Below are positions 27,202 through 35,857 of a DNA stretch of 64,000 nucleotides, piece by piece. The notes under the pieces are model-generated. The model saw nothing but the letters and a program-made list of their open reading frames with translations. It was not told the DNA's origin and did no database searches. The DNA comes from Flavobacterium quisquiliarum. Lineage in GTDB: Bacteria; Bacteroidota; Bacteroidia; Flavobacteriales; Flavobacteriaceae. The stretch lies in NCBI RefSeq assembly GCF_019308285.1, contig NZ_WWEM01000033.1, forward strand, positions 1-64,000, written 5' to 3'. The translations under genes were made by a program, and so were the position numbers. How positions within the stretch are numbered: the first letter of the stretch is position 1; each line of letters begins with the position of its first letter.

Positions 27202-27260
27202 CACAAAGGCGCTAAGACACAAAGTTTTTTTGAATAGTTTTGTGTCTTAGCGCCTTCGTG
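27202..27260. terminator. Bidirectional hairpin between convergent genes
   Basis: CACAAAGGCGCTAAGACACA (27202 onward) pairs almost perfectly with TGTGTCTTAGCGCC.. ending at 27260, with one mismatch in about 22 bp. Located between the PAP2 stop and the S24 repressor stop, it can serve both transcripts. The same arm sequence appears as dispersed repeat text near 204-226, 22990-23012 and 25951-25976. Confidence 0.6.
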
Positions 27261-27271
27261 GCAAATTCTTT

Positions 27272-28045
27272 TTATGTATTCGAAGTATTATTCTTAATCT
27301 CCCTAACTTCTCTTTTCAATTCTAAAAGCAAATCTTTCATTGCTCCGGTTTCTGTCGTTTCTTGTTTTTTATCCGAACGGCCGATGTTACATTCGTATTC
27401 CCAAATCTCCAGAATATCAGAAGCTTTCACTTCATAATTCGGGTAAAAATTGTTGTCGGATTCTAAAACCAAACTATTCTTTTTGTTTTTATTGAGACGT
27501 TTATACACCATTCCTTCATTCTTAGTAATAAGAATATAGGTTTTTCCGTCCATTACCTCTCCCAGCTTTTCTACATAACGACCAATAATAATAGAACCAT
27601 CTTCGTGTGGAGGCATTGAATCGCCTTCAACGGGAAATCCGCGGTGTTTTCCTGGTCCTAAAAAAGGAAGGGTAATCTGCTGTAAACTTTCAATATATTC
27701 TGGATCAGCATATCCGTTGAGGTAACCTGCTTTTGCTTTTTGAGATACAATTTCAATAAAATTTTCTCCAAAACTATCCACTTGAATAGGTAAAATAAGT
27801 CGGTTGCCTTCTAGTTTTATCAAATTTTGCACATCAATTTTGCGTATATCGACAGATAATATCAAGTCAATACTCATATGAAAATATAATGCAATCTTCT
27901 TTAAAATGTCATACGGTGCTTCCGAAGTTCCATCTTCGTATTTCACGTATCTACCTCTGGTAATGCTAAGGTTTTCAGCTAATTTCTCCTGCGATATTTT
28001 ATGCTTAACCCTTAATGCTCTGATGTTGTCTGAAAATAAGGACAT
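27272..28045 (-). CDS. Self-cleaving XRE/S24 repressor (LexA/CI-like)
   Basis: 257 residues: an N-terminal Cro/CI HTH (about 6-62, KISQEKLAENLSITRGRYVK) and a C-terminal S24 peptidase. Autocleavage parts are visible: Ala106-Gly107 in KAKAGYLNG, Ser143 in EGDSMPP and Lys182 in VYKRL form the cleavage site and Ser-Lys dyad of the LexA/CI/UmuD family. It is divergent from dinB with an 88-nt intergenic region holding palindromes, so it probably represses dinB-dnaE and itself until DNA damage triggers RecA-stimulated self-cleavage (inference from family). A C-terminal coiled coil (KDLLLELKREVREIKN) is extra. Confidence 0.87.
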   Translation of the reverse strand: MSLFSDNIRALRVKHKISQEKLAENLSITRGRYVKYEDGTSEAPYDILKKIALYFHMSIDLILSVDIRKIDVQNLIKLEGNRLILPIQVDSFGENFIEIVSQKAKAGYLNGYADPEYIESLQQITLPFLGPGKHRGFPVEGDSMPPHEDGSIIIGRYVEKLGEVMDGKTYILITKNEGMVYKRLNKNKKNSLVLESDNNFYPNYEVKASDILEIWEYECNIGRSDKKQETTETGAMKDLLLELKREVREIKNNTSNT

Positions 28046-28054
28046 AATTAATTT

Positions 28055-28071
28055 GTTATAATTTGGAACAG
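28055..28071. promoter_or_regulatory. Candidate operator palindrome near the S24 repressor start
   Basis: TGTTATAATTTGGAACA is an imperfect palindrome (6 of 8 positions match across the centre). It lies just downstream of the repressor gene's own -7 element, where a bound repressor would block transcription. Confidence 0.4.
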
Positions 28072-28079
28072 CAAATATA
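28072..28079 (-). promoter_or_regulatory. -7 element for the S24 repressor gene
   Basis: On the minus strand this reads TATATTTG, an exact TAnnTTTG match 26 nt before the start codon. No clear TTG lies 17-20 nt upstream. Confidence 0.5.
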
Positions 28080-28101
28080 CAAAAAATGTTATTATCTGTA
28101 C

Positions 28102-28121
28102 TAATTTTGTTTCATACAAAA
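28102..28121 (+). promoter_or_regulatory. dinB promoter -7 element overlapping a palindrome
   Basis: TAATTTTG (28102-28109) matches TAnnTTTG. TTTTGT (28105-28110) and ACAAAA (28116-28121) form a perfect inverted repeat overlapping it. A start at 28134 lies 24 nt downstream, whereas the upstream ATG at 28086 would precede this promoter, which supports the 28134 start. Confidence 0.5.
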
Positions 28122-28133
28122 CAAAAGGAAAAA

Positions 28134-29315
28134 ATGGCACGGGCAATTGTACATATGGATTTGGATACCTTTTTTGTATCCTGCGAAAGACGCACCAACT
28201 CTGAACTTAACGGAATTCCGCTTATTATAGGTGGAGGAGACCGTGGCGTTGTGGCATCTTGTTCGTATGAAGCACGTAAATTTGGAGTTCGTTCTGCTAT
28301 GCCAATTCGTATGGCGTTAAAACTTTGTCCTGACGCAAAAGTGATGAAAGGCGACATGGAATTGTATTCACAACTTTCTCATGACGTTACCGAAATCCTT
28401 CAGGAAAAAGCGCCTGTTTTAGAAAAAGCTAGTGTAGACGAATTTTATCTTGACATTACCGGAATGGACAAATTTCATGGCAGTTATAAATGGACAAATG
28501 AACTAGCACAAAAGGTAATTAAAGAAACTGGACTGCCAATTAGTTTTTCATTATCCATCAACAAAACCGTTTCTAAAATTGCGACTGGAGAAGGCAAACC
28601 TGTCGGAAATCTTGAAATTCCGGAACAAAAAGTTCAGGACTTTTTAAATCCGCTTTCGATTCAGAAAATCCCGATGGTGGGCGCTGTTACTTTTCAGCTT
28701 TTGTCTAGAATTGGCGTTCGTAAAATTCAAACTTTGGCCGAAATGCCTGCTGAAGTTTTACAACAAATGATTGGCAAAAATGGTTTGGAACTTTGGAAAA
28801 AAGCACACGGAATCGATCACACGCCTGTTGAACCTTATACCGAACGAAAATCAATTTCGACCGAAACTACTTTTTCACAAGACACTATTGATCTTGCAAA
28901 ACTGAGAAGAATATTATTAGGAATGGTCGAAAAACTGGCTTTCCAACTTCGTGCTGAACAATGGCTGACTTCAACTGTTACCGTTAAAATACGTTACGCC
29001 AATTTTGATACCGAAACCAAACAATGCAGGGTTGCCTACACTTCAGCTGATCATGTTCTGACTAAAAATGTAATAGAACTTTTTGAGAAAGTGTATCAAC
29101 GTAGGATGCGTCTGCGTTTGATTGGCGTTCGCTTTAGCGGATTGGTACGCGGAACCTATCAAATTGATCTTTTTGAAGACACTCAGGAAATGCTTTCACT
29201 TTATGAAGCGATGGACAAAATGAAAAGCCGTTATGGTTTTGATGCCGTAATGCGCTGTGCCGGAGCTCATTTTAAACCGAATACCAAAGACGAAATTTTA
29301 AAACGCAAGAAATAA
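28134..29315 (+). CDS. dinB: Y-family DNA polymerase (Pol IV)
   Basis: A 393-residue translesion polymerase. Catalytic motifs are MDLDTFFVSCERR (Asp9, Asp11 region) and SVDEFYLD (Asp102, Glu103). The thumb and little-finger regions follow, with IPMVGAVTFQLLSRIGVRKI as the HhH-like segment. It copies past damaged bases with low fidelity. I start it at ATG 28134 (MARAIVHMD, preceded by AAGGAAAAA), because the longer frame's 16 extra residues do not fit the family. The last base is shared with the dnaE start codon, so translation is coupled. Confidence 0.92.
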   Translation: MARAIVHMDLDTFFVSCERRTNSELNGIPLIIGGGDRGVVASCSYEARKFGVRSAMPIRMALKLCPDAKVMKGDMELYSQLSHDVTEILQEKAPVLEKASVDEFYLDITGMDKFHGSYKWTNELAQKVIKETGLPISFSLSINKTVSKIATGEGKPVGNLEIPEQKVQDFLNPLSIQKIPMVGAVTFQLLSRIGVRKIQTLAEMPAEVLQQMIGKNGLELWKKAHGIDHTPVEPYTERKSISTETTFSQDTIDLAKLRRILLGMVEKLAFQLRAEQWLTSTVTVKIRYANFDTETKQCRVAYTSADHVLTKNVIELFEKVYQRRMRLRLIGVRFSGLVRGTYQIDLFEDTQEMLSLYEAMDKMKSRYGFDAVMRCAGAHFKPNTKDEILKRKK

Positions 29316-32300
29316 TGTATCTTAATTGTCATTCTTATCATTCATTACGTTACGGCACAATTCCGCTTAAGGATTTGATTGCCGAAGCCGTTTTGCATGG
29401 TATAAAAGCAATGGCATTGACGGATATTAATACTGTTACTGGAATTTATGATTTTATAAAAGCGTGTCAGGAAAACGGAATTAAGCCATTAGTTGGAACG
29501 GAATTTCGATACAATCATGAATTCCGATATATTGGCCTCGCTAAAAATGCTGAAGGTTTAGCTGAAATGAATCGCTTTTTAACGGATTATAATTTCAGCG
29601 GAGAAACTTTACCTTTACGTACTCCAAAATTCGAATCGGTTTTTGTGATCTATACTTTAGAAAATGCTCCTGAAACACTTTTTGAAAATGAATTTATCGG
29701 AGTTCGTCCTGAAGAAGTTTCAAGTCTTCTGACTTCAAAACATAAAAACAAAATCTCCAAAATGGTGATTTTACAACCTGTGACTTTTAGAAGTAAAAAA
29801 GAATACAATCTACATAAAGTGCTTCGTGCTATTGATACCAATATTATTTTATCGAAACTTACAGAAGCAGATTACTGCAAAGTTTCTGATGTGATGAAAC
29901 CTGTAGAATCGATTCTGCCATTCTATGAAAAATATCCTGAAATTATTTTGAATACACAGCGTATCATTGACGATTGTAATTTTCAATATGATTATTCGGC
30001 TAAAAAGAATAAAAAATTCTATACTGAAAACCGTCAAAAAGATTTAGAAAAACTGACCGAATTGGCTTGGGAAGGATTTAAAGAACGATACGGAAACGAA
30101 AATCTAGAAGCAAAAGCTCGCGTCGAAAAAGAATTAAAAGTAATTGACGAATTAGAATTCAGCGGTTATTTTTTAATTACTTGGGATATTATTCAATATA
30201 GCAATAGCCAAGGTTTTATGCACATTGGGCGCGGAAGCGGTGCTAACAGTATTATTGCCTATTGTCTCGGAATTACCGATATCTGCCCTATTGAACTCGA
30301 TCTCTATTTTGAACGTTTTTTAAATCTAAACCGTAAAACACCACCTGATTTTGATATCGATTGGAGCTGGCAGGAACGTAACACAATTTTAGAATATATC
30401 TTTGGAAAATACGGTAAAGATCATGTAGCGTTTTGTGGCACAAATGTCGAGTTTAAATACCGTTCTATTTTTAGAGAAGTTGGAAAAGTTTTTGGTCTTC
30501 CTAAAGAAGAATTAGATCTTTTGGCAAAAAATCCGGAAGAACTTCATCCAACCAATAAAATTGTACAATTGGTTCAAGAATACGGAAAAATGATGGGGAA
30601 ATATCCCAATCAACGAAGCATGCATGCGTGTGGAATTCTAATTTCTGAAGAACCAATTACAAATTATACACCTTTGGAAATGCCTCCAAAAGGTTTTCCA
30701 ATCGTACTTTTTGATATGCACATTGCCGAAGAAATTGGTTTTGATAAATTCGACATTCTAAGTCAGCGAGGTATTGGCCATATTGACGACAGCGTAAAAC
30801 TGATTGCCAAAAACCGAGGCATAAAAGTAAATATCCGCGATACTTCGATTTCTAAAGACGAGGCTGTTTGCAATTCTTATTTAGCAAAAGGACATACAAT
30901 TGGCTGTTTTTATATCGAAAGCCCTGCTATGCGTGGTTTACTGCGTCGTTTAAATTGCGATAATTATAAAATTTTGGTTGCCGCGTCGTCTATTATTCGC
31001 CCCGGCGTTGCACAATCGGGAATGATGAAAGAGTATATTTTTCGTCATAATAATCCAACTCAGTTTGAATATTTTCATGAGGTTTTCAAAGAACATCTTG
31101 GCGAAACTTACGGTATTATGGTTTATCAGGAAGATGTCATTAAAATCGCCCAGCATTACGGTGGACTTCCCGCTCCTGATGGCGATATTTTGCGCCGTGC
31201 TATGTCGGGAAAAGGAAGATCTCTAGAAGCACTTCAGAAAGTAAAAGATAATTTCTTTGCGAGCTGTGCTCAAAAAGGGCATCCTGAAACTTTGAGTCAG
31301 GAAATTTATCGCCAAATTGAATCTTTCGCAGGATATTCTTTTTGCAAGGCACACTCAGCTTCTTATGCAGTTGAAAGTTATCAGAGTTTATATTTGAAAG
31401 TCAATTATCCTGTTGAATTCATGACAGCCGTAATCAACAATCAGGGTGGATTTTACAGAACCGAAGTTTATGTACACGAAGCAAGAATGTCGGGCGGAAC
31501 GATTCATAATCCATGCGTGAATAAAAGCGAATATCAGACTACTTTATATGGTACCGATATTTATTTAGGTTTTATGCACATTCAAAGTCTGGAATCTAAA
31601 ATTGCTCATTTGATTGAAGAAAATCGAAACAAAAAAGGCGATTTTAGTTCTCTGGAAGATTTTATCAATAGAATTCCAATTGGAATTGAAGGCGTTAAAA
31701 CACTGATTTTTATTGATGCTTTTCGTTTTACAGGAAAAACAAAAAATCAGCTTTTGGTCACTGCCAGTCTACTGTTGAATAATTTCAAACCTGAAAATAG
31801 AGATTTGAAATTACTGCAGGAACCCGTTAAAGAATACAAACTTCCAACATTGGAACGTTCCGTTTTTGAAGATGCTTTTGATGAAATCGAATTACTGAGT
31901 TTTCCTGTTTCATGCACTATTTTTGACCTTCTTCAAACCAAACATCGAGGCGATATTATGGCTAAAGATTTAGTAAAATATCATAAAAAACAAGTCAGAA
32001 TGCTGGCCTATTTAATTTCCAGAAAACATGTTCCCACGAAAAAAGGCGCTATGTATTTTGGAACCTGGATCGATCATGAAGGCACTTATTTTGATACGGC
32101 ACATTTTCCGGATAGTTTAGAAAAATATCCTTTTCAGGGCGGAGGCTGTTATTTATTATTAGGAAATGTTGAGGTCGATTATCATTTTCCAACCATCACA
32201 ATTACTAAAATGGCAAAGATGCCTTTTATTCCAGATCCTCGTTATATGGATGCTAAAGATCAATACCGAACACAAAACCAGATTAAAGAAGATATAAGCC

Positions 32301-32368
32301 TTACACATCGAAAACCTTATCCGCAAGGTCACGAAATTAATCTGCCCAGACATAGAATGAAGTTTTAG
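29315..32368 (+). CDS. DnaE2-like error-prone DNA polymerase III alpha subunit
   Basis: A 1017-residue C-family polymerase, shorter than replicative DnaE (about 1160 or more). The polymerase core is intact: GRGSGANSIIAYCLGITDI, the catalytic aspartates in PDFDID (Asp345/347), and a further Asp in KFDILSQRGIGHI. The PHP domain at the N-terminus is degenerate: the NCHSYHS start has Asn4 where a metal-ligand His is usual, and LTDI has Ile38 where LTDH is usual. Immediate coupling to dinB and a divergent S24 repressor marks it as the damage-induced translesion enzyme, analogous to DnaE2 of ImuB cassettes. No imuA-like gene is visible. Confidence 0.87.
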   Translation: MYLNCHSYHSLRYGTIPLKDLIAEAVLHGIKAMALTDINTVTGIYDFIKACQENGIKPLVGTEFRYNHEFRYIGLAKNAEGLAEMNRFLTDYNFSGETLPLRTPKFESVFVIYTLENAPETLFENEFIGVRPEEVSSLLTSKHKNKISKMVILQPVTFRSKKEYNLHKVLRAIDTNIILSKLTEADYCKVSDVMKPVESILPFYEKYPEIILNTQRIIDDCNFQYDYSAKKNKKFYTENRQKDLEKLTELAWEGFKERYGNENLEAKARVEKELKVIDELEFSGYFLITWDIIQYSNSQGFMHIGRGSGANSIIAYCLGITDICPIELDLYFERFLNLNRKTPPDFDIDWSWQERNTILEYIFGKYGKDHVAFCGTNVEFKYRSIFREVGKVFGLPKEELDLLAKNPEELHPTNKIVQLVQEYGKMMGKYPNQRSMHACGILISEEPITNYTPLEMPPKGFPIVLFDMHIAEEIGFDKFDILSQRGIGHIDDSVKLIAKNRGIKVNIRDTSISKDEAVCNSYLAKGHTIGCFYIESPAMRGLLRRLNCDNYKILVAASSIIRPGVAQSGMMKEYIFRHNNPTQFEYFHEVFKEHLGETYGIMVYQEDVIKIAQHYGGLPAPDGDILRRAMSGKGRSLEALQKVKDNFFASCAQKGHPETLSQEIYRQIESFAGYSFCKAHSASYAVESYQSLYLKVNYPVEFMTAVINNQGGFYRTEVYVHEARMSGGTIHNPCVNKSEYQTTLYGTDIYLGFMHIQSLESKIAHLIEENRNKKGDFSSLEDFINRIPIGIEGVKTLIFIDAFRFTGKTKNQLLVTASLLLNNFKPENRDLKLLQEPVKEYKLPTLERSVFEDAFDEIELLSFPVSCTIFDLLQTKHRGDIMAKDLVKYHKKQVRMLAYLISRKHVPTKKGAMYFGTWIDHEGTYFDTAHFPDSLEKYPFQGGGCYLLLGNVEVDYHFPTITITKMAKMPFIPDPRYMDAKDQYRTQNQIKEDISLTHRKPYPQGHEINLPRHRMKF

Positions 32369-32371
32369 TAC

Positions 32372-32434
32372 TCAGTGTTCGGTATTTAGTGTTCAGGTAA
32401 ACACTGTGGCTGAACACTAAATACCGAACACTGA
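32372..32434. repeat. Perfect 25-bp inverted repeat between dnaE and the exonuclease gene
   Basis: The arm at 32372-32396 (contains GTGTTCGGTATTTAGTGTTC) pairs perfectly with 32410-32434 around a 13-nt loop. It is followed by an A-run on the plus strand, so a T-run exists only for minus-strand transcription. It would form a very stable mRNA hairpin inside the presumed operon. Confidence 0.75.
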
Positions 32435-32477
32435 ACACTAAAAAAAATAACTAAAGAACAACTTACGTTATATAAAG

Positions 32478-33857
32478 ATGAAAAATACGGAATATGCTAT
32501 AGTCGATATTGAAACCACAGGCGGAAATGCCAGTGGAAGTCGCATTACTGAAATTGCAATCATTATTCATGATGGTAAAAATGTGCTGGATCGTTATGAA
32601 ACCCTTGTAAATCCTGAACAGGACATTCCTCCATCTATTTTTGGATTAACGGGTATAAATAATGAAATGGTCGTCAATGCACCAATCTTTGATGACATAT
32701 CAGAGAAAGTATTAGAAATGCTTACGGATCGTATTTTCGTGGCACACAATGTCAACTTCGACTATTCATTTGTTCATCATCAATTAGAACAGGCAGGCTT
32801 TAAATGGTCGGCTAAAAAACTTTGTACCGTTCGTGCCGCCAGAAAAATCAAACCAGGATTAGGTTCTTACAGTTTAGGAAATCTTTGCAACTCATTAAAT
32901 ATATCTTTAGAAAACAGGCACCGAGCAGGCGGAGATGCAGATGCTACTGCTTTACTATTTTCGCTTTTATTAGAATGGGACGATGCAGGAGAAATCGAAA
33001 AAATGATCAAAAAAACAGCGCAAGATCAACGTTTACCACCTAATCTTCCGCCAGATGATTTTAATAATTTGCCAGACAAACCGGGTGTTTATTATTTTTA
33101 TAATCAGGCGAAAAAAGTGATTTATGTTGGAAAAGCGATTAATTTAAAGAAACGTGTGTCGTCTCATTTCACAGGCAATAATATTAATCCGCAGAGACAG
33201 CATTTTTTAAGGGATATTCACGGAATCTCTTTTGAAGTCTGTGCTACTGAATTAATGGCACTTTTACTGGAATGCACCGAAATCAAAAAACTCTGGCCAA
33301 CGTACAACAGAGCTTTAAAACGTTTTGAAGCTAAATTTGGCATTTATCAATACGAAGCCCGAAACGGTTATAAATATCTCGCCATTGGGAAAGTGAGTAA
33401 ATTTCAGGTTTGTATCCATGAATTCAGCAGTTTGTATGAAGGCATTAATTTATTGCGAAGTCTGGCCGAACGTTTTGAAATTGATCATCGTTTCTGCAAA
33501 TATTCAAAATCCGAAGAAGGAGATTTTTTTCAGAATAATAATCCGCAAAGCCTGCCTGATGTTCTAATGCATAATGCCCAAGTCGACAACGCCATTGATT
33601 ATCTCTTAAATAACAGACCTTCTTTTGCCATTATCGATAAAGGAAAATCAAAAGAAGAGCGCAGCTGTATCTGGATTGAAAACGGACATTTTTATGGTAT
33701 GGGATATCTTCCTTCCGATATTTCGATTCATGAACCTTCAGATGTAAAAAATTACGTTACGCCTTATAAAAGCAATCAATATATCGAACAGCTGATTTTT
33801 TCATATGCTGAAAAGCATCCGAGAAAAGTATTCTTTAAAAAACATCTTTTAGCCTAA
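32478..33857 (+). CDS. DEDDh 3'-5' exonuclease fused to a GIY-YIG nuclease domain
   Basis: 459 residues. The N-terminal DnaQ-like exonuclease (about 5-175) has YAIVDIETTGG (Asp10, Glu12) and HNVNFDYSF, ending in HRAGGDADATALL. The GIY-YIG domain (about 195-275) has PGVYYFYNQ and IYVGKAINLKKRV, as in UvrC/Cho. This epsilon-like exonuclease plus Cho-like incision nuclease arrangement points to DNA repair. It lies 109 nt downstream of the error-prone polymerase in the same direction, so it could serve as proofreading or lesion-incision partner (inference). The C-terminal about 180 residues are unrecognised. Confidence 0.85.
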   Translation: MKNTEYAIVDIETTGGNASGSRITEIAIIIHDGKNVLDRYETLVNPEQDIPPSIFGLTGINNEMVVNAPIFDDISEKVLEMLTDRIFVAHNVNFDYSFVHHQLEQAGFKWSAKKLCTVRAARKIKPGLGSYSLGNLCNSLNISLENRHRAGGDADATALLFSLLLEWDDAGEIEKMIKKTAQDQRLPPNLPPDDFNNLPDKPGVYYFYNQAKKVIYVGKAINLKKRVSSHFTGNNINPQRQHFLRDIHGISFEVCATELMALLLECTEIKKLWPTYNRALKRFEAKFGIYQYEARNGYKYLAIGKVSKFQVCIHEFSSLYEGINLLRSLAERFEIDHRFCKYSKSEEGDFFQNNNPQSLPDVLMHNAQVDNAIDYLLNNRPSFAIIDKGKSKEERSCIWIENGHFYGMGYLPSDISIHEPSDVKNYVTPYKSNQYIEQLIFSYAEKHPRKVFFKKHLLA

Positions 33858-33897
33858 AATCAAATCTGAGAAAAATAGAGCTGTAAAAATTAAAATT

Positions 33898-34524
33898 ATG
33901 ACACTATTTAGCGATACCGAATTATTTACGACTGGACAAACAGGTAAAAAAATTTTTGATCTCCCAGACTGCGAACTGATTCTGATTGATAATTTTTTCA
34001 GCAAAGAAGAATCAGATTCCTTTTATGAAAGAATACTGCGTAAAACCAAATGGCGAGAATATGAAATGGAAGTTTATGATAAAACTTACACTGTCCCTAG
34101 AATGATTGCCTGGTATGAAGACAAAGACAATGCAGGTGCAGATCCCAAAGGGCCAGATTGGACGTATGAATTATTAAAAATCAGAAGCCGTGTCGAAAAG
34201 GAAACCCAACTTGACTTTAATAGCTTACTGTTAAATTTATACCGAAACGGAAAAGACGGTGTAGGCTGGCACAGTGACCGTGAAGACAATTCTGGTAAAG
34301 ATCCAATTATAGCCTCAGTTACTTTTGGAGAAACGAGAATGTTTAAACTCCGTCATAAATTCAGGAAGGATATTCCACTGGTTGAGATTCCGCTTCATCA
34401 TGGTTCTTTCTTACTGATGGCGGGCACTACGAATAGTTTTTGGCAACATCATGTTCCAAAAACGGCTCGTAAAGTTTTACCCAGAATTAATTTAACTTTT
34501 AGGCAAACGCAACGTAATGCGTAA
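33898..34524 (+). CDS. AlkB-type alpha-ketoglutarate-dependent DNA dioxygenase
   Basis: 208 residues. Iron ligands are in GWHSDRED (His125, Asp127) and QHHVPK (His184 or His185). The 2-oxoglutarate-binding motif RINLTFR supplies Arg196 and Arg202. AlkB enzymes reverse 1-methyladenine and 3-methylcytosine damage by oxidative demethylation. The gene starts 40 nt after the exonuclease gene and probably shares its transcript, adding direct alkylation reversal to the repair cassette. Length and motif spacing are normal. Confidence 0.9.
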   Translation: MTLFSDTELFTTGQTGKKIFDLPDCELILIDNFFSKEESDSFYERILRKTKWREYEMEVYDKTYTVPRMIAWYEDKDNAGADPKGPDWTYELLKIRSRVEKETQLDFNSLLLNLYRNGKDGVGWHSDREDNSGKDPIIASVTFGETRMFKLRHKFRKDIPLVEIPLHHGSFLLMAGTTNSFWQHHVPKTARKVLPRINLTFRQTQRNA

Positions 34525-34645
34525 GTCATTAGGAACTAAAAACTAGCTGATTTATTAGCTCAATTTTGACGAGGAAAATTCTGTCGAAAAAAGTTAAAAT
34601 ACTGATTGTATGAACGTTTTATTAGGCTGAACCTTCCTTTTTTAC

Positions 34646-34653
34646 TATTTTTG
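34646..34653 (+). promoter_or_regulatory. -7 element for the DUF1810 gene
   Basis: TATTTTTG matches TAnnTTTG 28 nt before the start codon. No TTG at the usual distance, so only a partial promoter. Confidence 0.4.
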
Positions 34654-34681
34654 CAAACTTTTAAAAATATATAATACCGTA

Positions 34682-35143
34682 ATGGCTTATTCAAACAACG
34701 ATTTAGCACGCTTCTTAGATGCGCAAAACAAACTTTATCTTACTGCTCTTTCTGAAATCGGAAAAGGCAAAAAAGAGACGCATTGGATGTGGTTTATTTT
34801 TCCTCAAATTAAAGGTTTAGGAAAAAGTGATACTGCAAATCTTTATGCCATTAACGATCTAAAAGAAGCTTCGGATTATTTGGAACATCCTATTTTAGGA
34901 AAACATTTAATTGAAATTTCAGAATTATTATTAACCTTCAAAATGAAATCTGCTGACGGAATTTTTGGCGATTTAGATGCTCGAAAATTACGTTCCTGTA
35001 TGACTTTGTTTTCTTTGGTAGAAAATGCAAATCCAATCTTTCAGGAGGTTTTGGATGCTTTTTTCTCTGGAGAATTAGATCCTCTTACCATATCAATTAT
35101 TAATTCAACTATAGAATCATCTCTTGAGCCTGCCGTTGTATAA
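34682..35143 (+). CDS. DUF1810 domain-containing protein
   Basis: A 153-residue soluble protein that is one complete DUF1810 domain. The family hallmark is KKETHWMWFIFPQIKGLG (about residues 29-46), followed by YLEHPILGKHL and DLDARKLRSCMTLF. It is mostly helical. Related proteins (calpastatin-like by old annotation) have no settled bacterial function. It is monocistronic with its own -7 element and a terminator after it; the context says nothing more about its role. Confidence 0.85.
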   Translation: MAYSNNDLARFLDAQNKLYLTALSEIGKGKKETHWMWFIFPQIKGLGKSDTANLYAINDLKEASDYLEHPILGKHLIEISELLLTFKMKSADGIFGDLDARKLRSCMTLFSLVENANPIFQEVLDAFFSGELDPLTISIINSTIESSLEPAVV

Positions 35144-35171
35144 ATTACAGTCTCATCGATTTTAACATTCT

Positions 35172-35202
35172 AACACTGCCTAACCGCAGTGTTTTTTGTT
35201 TT
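35172..35202 (+). terminator. Intrinsic terminator after the DUF1810 gene
   Basis: AACACTGC pairs perfectly with GCAGTGTT around CTAACC, then TTTTGTTTTT. Confidence 0.8.
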
Positions 35203-35231
35203 TAAAAGTAAGCAGTCCAAACGTAATCCTT

Positions 35232-35239
35232 TATATTTG
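35232..35239 (+). promoter_or_regulatory. -7 element for the small membrane protein gene
   Basis: TATATTTG, an exact TAnnTTTG match, lies 41 nt before the start at 35281 and just after a terminator, as expected for a new transcription unit. Confidence 0.5.
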
Positions 35240-35280
35240 TATAAGTTTGATCTTCATTATCCCCAAAAAAACCAAAAATC

Positions 35281-35682
35281 ATGAATGAAAAAATCAAAAC
35301 CCTGCAAATTATCCATCTTGCCATTTGTGCTGGAACTCTTGCTGCCTATTTCTTTCTAATAGACTTTTCTTTGAAAACATTAGAAATCCCAAATATAGAT
35401 TCATCGTCAGCTATTTACTTACTAATACCAGTATTAGCCTATATCTTGAGTACATTTTTATTTAAATCTCAGTTAAAACAAATTGATCCTAAATTGAAAT
35501 TAGAAGAAAAAATGCCGATTTATCAAGCGGCTTCCATTATGCGCTGGGCAGTTCTAGAAGGTGCAGCATTTTTAATATTATTCTTAAAACCAGAATTTGT
35601 ACTATTTGGAATTCTAATTATTATTTATCTTATTTTTTTAAGACCGACAGAAGAAAGAATTAATAACGATTTGAATTTATAA
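35281..35682 (+). CDS. Small four-helix membrane protein of unknown function
   Basis: 133 residues, not recognised. Hydrophobic segments lie at about 8-27, 42-62, 88-103 and 105-122, joined by a polar loop KSQLKQIDPKLKLEEKMPIY and ending in a charged tail RPTEERINNDLNL. The layout suggests an integral inner-membrane protein with the middle loop and tail in the cytoplasm. It has its own -7 element and a terminator after it, so it is probably transcribed alone. No enzymatic motif is visible. Confidence 0.7.
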   Translation: MNEKIKTLQIIHLAICAGTLAAYFFLIDFSLKTLEIPNIDSSSAIYLLIPVLAYILSTFLFKSQLKQIDPKLKLEEKMPIYQAASIMRWAVLEGAAFLILFLKPEFVLFGILIIIYLIFLRPTEERINNDLNL

Positions 35683-35756
35683 TACAATAATTCTATCAGC
35701 GAAATTTCACTAAATAAAAATTCAATTTACGATATATAAAATCTTATTTAAATCTA

Positions 35757-35792
35757 CAAAAGCTCTAAAACCCTTGTTTTTAGGGCTTTTTA
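35757..35792 (+). terminator. Intrinsic terminator after the small membrane protein gene
   Basis: AAAAGCTCTAAAA and TTTTTAGGGCTTTTT pair (one G-U) around a short loop, ending in a T-run. Confidence 0.7.
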
Positions 35793-35857
35793 TAATTCAG
35801 CATCTTGCTAATTTTTCCTAGAATATTTTCTCATTAATTTTAGTTCGAATTTGTTTC

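Noticed and set aside
28086..28133. Longer start for dinB
   Set aside because: It lies upstream of the TAATTTTG promoter element and adds 16 residues (hydrophobic, then lysine-rich) before the conserved MARAIVHMD start.
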